From Pseudosporangium ferrugineum (GTDB lineage Bacteria > Actinomycetota > Actinomycetes > Mycobacteriales > Micromonosporaceae), in NCBI RefSeq assembly GCF_003002065.1, contig NZ_PVZG01000018.1:1-64000 (forward strand): DNA of 64,000 bases, given 5' to 3'. Position numbers and translations under genes: made by a program. Below are positions 59,353-64,000 of the stretch, piece by piece; within the stretch, counting starts at the first letter, position 1, and the number at the start of each line of letters is the position of its first letter. The notes under the pieces were generated by a model, which searched no databases, had not been told where the DNA came from, and worked only from the letters and a program-made list of their open reading frames with translations.

Positions 59353-60491
59353 CCGCGTACCCCGTCCCAGGCGGCGGCGAACTGCTCGCCGTCCTCGGCC
59401 TCGACGACGATCATGGCGCCGCCCGCGGACACCGGGGCCGCGTCCTGGTCGCCGAACAGCCCGGCGATCACCACCGGGTACGGGCCGCGCAGCGCGCTCA
59501 CCGCGCCCAGGTCGGTGCGGCCGCCGGGCCCGGTCAGGAAGACGAGGGTGTCGCCCAGCCTGTTCTGCCGCAGGCTGCGTACGGTCGCGGCGAGGTCGCC
59601 GTCGCGCGGTTCCGCCTCGGTCAGCACGTCCAGGAACGGCCCCCGCACCGGCCCGGACACCAGGTGCAGGGCGACCGGCAGGTCCTCGCGGACGGCGGCG
59701 GCGACGATCGACGCGGCCGCCTCGCACGCCGTCTCGAAGGACTCCGCAGTGCCGTCGCGCATCCCCGGATGGGCGGCGGCGCGGTCGTCGAGCAGCACCA
59801 GGATCGTCGGCTCGCTGGTGTCGAGCTGCTCGCGGACCATCAGCTCGCCGACCTTGGCGGAGCTGCGCCAGTGCACCCGGCGCAGCTCGTCGCCGACGAC
59901 GTACTCCCGCAGCGAGTCGAAGGTGATCGTGCCGTGCGGCACCTTGTCGATGCGCCCGTCGAGGCTGCGGGCCATTCCGGCCGGCACGGCCCGCAGCAGG
60001 TGGATGCGCGGGTGCACCCAGACCGTCGCGGTGCCACCGTACGCCCGGGAGAGGGTGAGCAGGCCCAGCGGATCGTGCCGGGTGATCCGCAGCGGCCCGA
60101 CCGGCACGACGCCGCGCCGGGTGGTCGGCACCGGATAGGTGACGGTGGTGTCCCGGCCGGGGCGCAGCCGCAGCAGGGGCACCGGCACGTCGGCCCGGCC
60201 GCAGCGGTCGGCCGCCACCAGGTTGGCGGCCCGCAGCCGGCTGGTGTTGCGCACGGTGAGGGTCATGGTGGCGGGTTCGCCCCGGGCCACCCGGTCGGGG
60301 TCGGCGACCCGATCGACGCCCAGCCTGGGCCGCCACAGCCCGAACGCGACGCCGCACAGGGCGGCGACGGCGGCGGCCGTGCCGAGCAGGGCCAGGTCGG
60401 GATAGCCGAACCGGAATCCGAGCCCGAGCAGGAGCACCGCGGCGAGCACGACCCCGGCGCCGCGGGCGGTGAGGGGGCCGGGGAGGGTCAC
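59346..60491 (-). CDS. DUF58 domain protein
   Basis: 381 residues. Two N-terminal helices (about 10-50), a beta-rich region, then the DUF58 signature YVVGDELRRVHWRSSAKVGE (about 215-235) and a vWA-like fold with a DRAAAH-type motif (LVLLDDRAAAHPGM). DUF58 proteins accompany MoxR ATPases as presumed substrate-binding partners. GTG 60491 overlaps the MoxR stop (GTGA), and its stop overlaps the next gene. Precise function is unknown. Confidence 0.85.
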   Translation of the reverse strand: MTLPGPLTARGAGVVLAAVLLLGLGFRFGYPDLALLGTAAAVAALCGVAFGLWRPRLGVDRVADPDRVARGEPATMTLTVRNTSRLRAANLVAADRCGRADVPVPLLRLRPGRDTTVTYPVPTTRRGVVPVGPLRITRHDPLGLLTLSRAYGGTATVWVHPRIHLLRAVPAGMARSLDGRIDKVPHGTITFDSLREYVVGDELRRVHWRSSAKVGELMVREQLDTSEPTILVLLDDRAAAHPGMRDGTAESFETACEAAASIVAAAVREDLPVALHLVSGPVRGPFLDVLTEAEPRDGDLAATVRSLRQNRLGDTLVFLTGPGGRTDLGAVSALRGPYPVVIAGLFGDQDAAPVSAGGAMIVVEAEDGEQFAAAWDGVRGW

Positions 60492-61474
60492 GCTTCGACG
60501 CGCTGGTTGTCCGGCAGCGGGACCGGGACCGAGCGGACCGCGTCGTGCAGCACCTCGGCGGCCGTGACGCCGCGCAGCTGGGCGTCCGCCGAGAGCAGGA
60601 CGCGGTGCGCGAAGACCGGCTCGAGCAGCGTCTTCAGGTCCTCCGGGAGGACGTAGCCGCGGCCGTTGATGAGGGCCCAGGCCGAGGCGGCGCGGGTCAG
60701 GGCGATCACCCCGCGGGGGCTCACCCCGACGCGGACCTGCGGGTGGTCGCGGGTGGCGGCGGCGAGGCGGACCGCGTACGTGTAGAGCGGGTCGGCGATG
60801 TGCACCCGGGACGCCATCCGCACCATCTCGCCGACGGTGGCCGTGTCGGTGACCGGTTCGAGGGCGTCGGGGGAGCGCAGGGCGGCGCCGCGCAGCACCT
60901 CGACCTCGACGTCCTCGGCCGGGTAGCCGACGGAGAGCTTCACCAGGAAGCGGTCGAGCTGCGCCTCGGGCAGCCGGTACGTGCCGTCCATCTCGACCGG
61001 GTTCTGCGTCGCCACGACGAGGAACGGCTGCGGCACCGGGTGCGGTACGCCGTCCACGGTGACCCGCCGCTCCTCCATGACCTCCAGCAGCGCCGACTGG
61101 GTCTTGGGCGAGGCCCGGTTGATCTCGTCGGCGATGACGATGTTGGCGAAGACCGGGCCGGGGTGGAACTCGAAGCCGCGGCTCGCCTGGTTGAAGATCG
61201 TGACGCCGGAGACGTCCGAGGGCAGCAGGTCGGGCGTGAACTGGATGCGGCGCCACTGGCCGCGTACGGCCGCCGCCATGGCCCGGGCCAGCGTGGTCTT
61301 GCCGACGCCGGGCACGTCCTCCAGCAGCACGTGGCCCTGGGCGAAGAACGCGGTCAGGGCCAGCCGTACGACGTCGGGCTTGCCCAGCACGACCGTGCCG
61401 ATCCGGTCGGCGAGCTGCGCGGCGATGCCGGCGAAGCCCTGCACGTGCTGGGGCGGGAGGGGTTCGGTGCTCAC
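60488..61474 (-). CDS. MoxR-family AAA+ ATPase
   Basis: 328 residues. Walker A GVGKT at 56-60 (LLEDVPGVGKTTLARAMA), Walker B NIVIADEINRASPKTQSALL, sensor 1 LVVATQNPVEMDGTYRLPEA and an Arg finger region QLDRFLVKLSVGYP. MoxR ATPases act as chaperones that assemble or activate partner proteins, usually with vWA/DUF58 proteins. It lies 10 nt after the FN3-protein stop on the same strand, so the four genes form one operon. Confidence 0.92.
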   Translation of the reverse strand: MSTEPLPPQHVQGFAGIAAQLADRIGTVVLGKPDVVRLALTAFFAQGHVLLEDVPGVGKTTLARAMAAAVRGQWRRIQFTPDLLPSDVSGVTIFNQASRGFEFHPGPVFANIVIADEINRASPKTQSALLEVMEERRVTVDGVPHPVPQPFLVVATQNPVEMDGTYRLPEAQLDRFLVKLSVGYPAEDVEVEVLRGAALRSPDALEPVTDTATVGEMVRMASRVHIADPLYTYAVRLAAATRDHPQVRVGVSPRGVIALTRAASAWALINGRGYVLPEDLKTLLEPVFAHRVLLSADAQLRGVTAAEVLHDAVRSVPVPLPDNQRVEA

Positions 61475-61484
61475 GGGCGTGTCC

Positions 61485-64000
61485 TCAGCAGGGGGGCAGG
61501 TCGTTCACGTCGTCGCCGCCGTCGAGGTTGAACCACGCGAACGGGATGTAGTTGCGGCCCTCGTAGTTGACCTGGATCCACCAGCTCGATTCCTTGTGGT
61601 GGTTGTAGATGTACGAGTCGATGCTCTGGCCCTTTTTCCTGCAGTACGCCTCCAGCCGGGTGCCGGGTTTCGCCCAGCCGACCTGCTTGTCGTTGTCCTG
61701 CTCGGTCACGCTGAAGATCTCGTTGCCGTTGCGGCCGGAGACGTCCTTGTCGCAGTAGTCGGCGGTGTCGCCGTTCTCGCCGTTGTTGCAGGTGGCGGTG
61801 CCGTACAGGGCGTCGGTGCGCTGGGCGCGCTGCTTGGAGACCGAGCCGGCCGCGTTCTTCGCGGTGACGGTGAACGTGTACGACGTGCTGGGCTTGAGGC
61901 CGCCGACCTTGAGGCTCGAGCAGCTGCCGGAGGCGGAACCGCCGTCACCGGAGGCGTCGACGGAGCACGTCGCGCTGCCGCCGCCGGCGTCCACGGTGAA
62001 GGTGATCGTGGCGGTGTTGAACGTGGCCGAGGAGCCGGTGACGGTGATCTCCGGCTTGGCGACCGTGCGCGCCGTCGCCGAGCCCGCCTCGCTCTCGCCG
62101 GCCTCGTTCACCGCCCGGACCTCGACGGAGACCGTCTCGCCCTCGCCGAAGCCGTCGAGGGTGACCCCGGTGCCGTCGGTGACGTCGGTGGAGCGCCCGC
62201 CGGCGGCGACCACGTACTTGGTGATCGGCCTGCCGTTCTCCGCCGGAGCAGCCCACGTGACCCGGACCGTGCCGGGGCGGTCGCCGACGGTCGCCGCGTC
62301 GACGCTCTCCGGCCGTCCGGGCCTGGCGAACGGGACGACGCTCGCGCTCACCGGCGACGCCTTCGAGCCGGCGCCGCGCTCGTTGATGCTGACGACCGTG
62401 AACGCGTACTGCTTGCCGTACTCGAGCTCGCCCTTGCCGATGGTGAGCGACGTGCCGTCCTTGGCCTCGCCGATCGGGGAGCTGCCGCCCTCGCTGATGG
62501 CGGTGACCGCGTAGCGCTCGATGTCGATGCCCTGGCCGTTGGCGGCGGGCCAGCTGACCACGACCGTGCCGTCCGGCTTCGCCTCGGCGGTCACGGCGGT
62601 CGGCGGGTCCGGTACCTCGGCGGTGGGCTTGGCCGCGTTGCTGGTGCGCGACGGGCCGTCGCCCTTCTTGTTGACCGCGTGCACCTCGAACCGGTACGTC
62701 TCGCCGTTCGTGAGGCCGGTTACCTCCAGCGAGCGCTGGTTGGCGCCGACCTGGAACGTCTTGTCCGCGCCCTCGACCACGTAGCGGGTGATGGCGGCGC
62801 CGTTGTCGGGGGCGGACCGCCAGGAGACGCGGACCTGCGCGTTGCCGGCCGCGGCCCGGACGTTGCGCGGGGCGCCGGGCTTGGCCACCGGCGGCTTCTT
62901 CGGCTTCGGCGGTGGCGGCGGATCCGGCGGGAGGGGCGGCGGGTCGCCACCGAGGACGTCGTCGGCGTACTTGTCGACCACCCGGACCCGGTGCGCGTCG
63001 TCGACGACACGGGCGGTGGCCGAGCCGGGCGCGTTGATGAACAGGTAGTTCTCGCGCACCTCGAGCTCGAGGGGGCCGCCGGGCCGCTGGAAACGGATGC
63101 CCTTCTGCGCGCGCCCGTCCCGGTCGAAGACGTGCACGGTGCCGGTCGCCTCGTCGGCCACGTAGAAGTAGCCCTCCCAGGCGACGGCCGCCTGGAGCTC
63201 GGGCCCCTCGCCGGGGACCGGGAAGTCGGCGACGGTCCGGTCGCCGCTGACGCCGAGCACGTGGCGGGCATCGGGGACGGTGACCGGCACGACGGCGCCC
63301 TCGGTGTGCTCCGGCAGCGACCCGGGGCCGTCGAGCGGCAGGGTGACCGAGGTCTTCGCCTTGTCGCGGATCGTGGTCAGCACGTTGGTGGTGCGGTCGA
63401 GCACGGCGACGCCGCTCTCCAGCGTGGAGATGGTGAGGTCGTGGTTGGGCTCGGCCACCGTCTCGGTGCGCACCTGCGCCGGGCCCGCCGGCGTGCGGGA
63501 GGCGCTCTCGCCGGGCGACGCATCCGGCAGCGGCGCGGCCGTGATCGCCGAGACGGTGCCCTGGCTCGGCACGGCGATCCAGAGCGTGCCCTCGCCGTCG
63601 AAGAGCCCGCCGGCGATGCCGGGCGGATAGCGCAGCGACTCGCCGATCGGCTCGAGGGTGCGCGGGTCGAGCTGGCGCACCTCGCCCTGCACGGTGTCGA
63701 TGACGAACGCCGAGTCCTCGTCGAGCGCGACGCGCACGCCCAGGCCGGAGGTGGTGGTGAAGGTCTCGGCCGCCTCCTTGAGGGAGGTCAGGTCCATCGT
63801 GCTGACCACGCCGGTCTGCACGTCGCGCAGGATGACGAAGCGGTCGTTCTGGGCGACCTGGACCTGGTGGCCGCGGGCGCGCGGCAGGTCCACGCGGGTG
63901 TCCACCCGGGCGGTGACGCCGTTGACCCGGGCGACCTCGCCCTTGGCCCGGCTCCACACCCACGAGGCGGCGTCGAAGCTGGCGACCGCCTGGTCGGCCG
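61485..64000 (-). CDS. Large FN3-repeat protein, 5' end outside the window
   Basis: About 837 residues are visible; the N-terminus lies beyond base 64000. The first 330 or so look like a beta-propeller-type domain (QGEVRQLDPRTLEPIGESLR). A Pro/Lys hinge (PPLPPDPPPPPKPKKPPVAK) is followed by three clear fibronectin type III modules, for example APRNVRAAAGNAQVRVSWRS and PESVDAATVGDRPGTVRVTW, then a Cys-containing fourth one. The C-terminal 130 residues contain several Cys and a compact Trp/Tyr-rich end (WWIQVNYEGRNYIPFAWFNL) resembling an SH3-like domain. It is probably surface-exposed, assembled with the help of the downstream MoxR operon. Confidence 0.8.
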   Translation of the reverse strand, partial: ADQAVASFDAASWVWSRAKGEVARVNGVTARVDTRVDLPRARGHQVQVAQNDRFVILRDVQTGVVSTMDLTSLKEAAETFTTTSGLGVRVALDEDSAFVIDTVQGEVRQLDPRTLEPIGESLRYPPGIAGGLFDGEGTLWIAVPSQGTVSAITAAPLPDASPGESASRTPAGPAQVRTETVAEPNHDLTISTLESGVAVLDRTTNVLTTIRDKAKTSVTLPLDGPGSLPEHTEGAVVPVTVPDARHVLGVSGDRTVADFPVPGEGPELQAAVAWEGYFYVADEATGTVHVFDRDGRAQKGIRFQRPGGPLELEVRENYLFINAPGSATARVVDDAHRVRVVDKYADDVLGGDPPPLPPDPPPPPKPKKPPVAKPGAPRNVRAAAGNAQVRVSWRSAPDNGAAITRYVVEGADKTFQVGANQRSLEVTGLTNGETYRFEVHAVNKKGDGPSRTSNAAKPTAEVPDPPTAVTAEAKPDGTVVVSWPAANGQGIDIERYAVTAISEGGSSPIGEAKDGTSLTIGKGELEYGKQYAFTVVSINERGAGSKASPVSASVVPFARPGRPESVDAATVGDRPGTVRVTWAAPAENGRPITKYVVAAGGRSTDVTDGTGVTLDGFGEGETVSVEVRAVNEAGESEAGSATARTVAKPEITVTGSSATFNTATITFTVDAGGGSATCSVDASGDGGSASGSCSSLKVGGLKPSTSYTFTVTAKNAAGSVSKQRAQRTDALYGTATCNNGENGDTADYCDKDVSGRNGNEIFSVTEQDNDKQVGWAKPGTRLEAYCRKKGQSIDSYIYNHHKESSWWIQVNYEGRNYIPFAWFNLDGGDDVNDLPPC

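Noticed and set aside
59270..59926. Arg/Pro-rich plus-strand frames opposite the MoxR operon
   Set aside because: Antisense shadows of the DUF58 and TgpA-like genes.

Overview
This is a chromosomal window from a very high-GC actinobacterium, most likely a member of the Micromonosporaceae (Actinoplanes-like). That placement is an inference. It rests on strong G/C bias at third codon positions, frequent GTG starts, many leaderless genes, and families common in that group (DUF1707, DUF3159, SARP-type regulators, SCO7613-like membrane proteins, PPOX/F420 proteins). No rRNA, tRNA or CRISPR array was seen.

Layout. 1-280: the tail of an IS110-type transposase and a 7-bp minisatellite. 285-4208: MFS exporter, GH133 debranching enzyme, NUDIX hydrolase. 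4212-9644: two paralogous NarL-type two-component systems. Each is divergent from a membrane-protein gene (CPBP protease; DUF1707 protein), and the two intergenic regions share a conserved 24-bp dyad. 9726-13617: YdjM-like hydrolase, GH63-like glucosidase, PPOX/F420 protein. 13596-15344: an overlapping four-gene operon around an ECF-type sigma factor. 15499-18726: giant multi-spanning membrane protein. 18828-24921: aldo/keto reductase, a TetR/quinone-oxidoreductase divergon with two operators, a frameshifted SnoaL-like gene, an AAA regulator and a secreted protein. 24935-25123: an array of tandem hairpins. 25133-28480: DHA2 exporter, Uma2 nuclease-fold protein, a small proline-rich ORF and a broken reverse transcriptase. 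28701-30664: fused anthranilate synthase with a complete Trp attenuator (Trp-Trp leader peptide and terminator hairpin).

30662-45502: a signalling and envelope region. It holds YiaA-type protein, two sensor kinases, two paralogous stand-alone receiver proteins, a CHASE4 sensor broken at its 3' end, HEAT-repeat protein, processive GT2 glycosyltransferase, DUF3159, SpoIIE-type phosphatase and two PAP2 phosphatases, plus an alanine-type aminotransferase. 45731-48829: SARP-like regulator with a degenerate ATPase domain. 48961-52483: a four-gene module of different codon texture (dTMP-kinase-like, B12-type radical SAM, AlkZ-like DNA glycosylase fold with a changed catalytic motif, MazG-like pyrophosphatase). 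This is the best candidate here for an undescribed system. 52604-56961: secreted subtilase, TetR regulator and a dehydrogenase remnant. 56983-64000: MoxR-DUF58-transglutaminase-like operon led by a large FN3-repeat protein that runs off the window.

Two themes recur. First, several genes begin exactly 6-7 nt after a TANNNT -10 hexamer, so they are probably leaderless; in two cases the -10 overlaps the upstream TAG stop codon. Second, many genes are broken or run on (IS110, regulator upstream of the MFS gene, kinase N-terminus, CPBP tail, SnoaL, RT, CHASE4 sensor, dehydrogenase).
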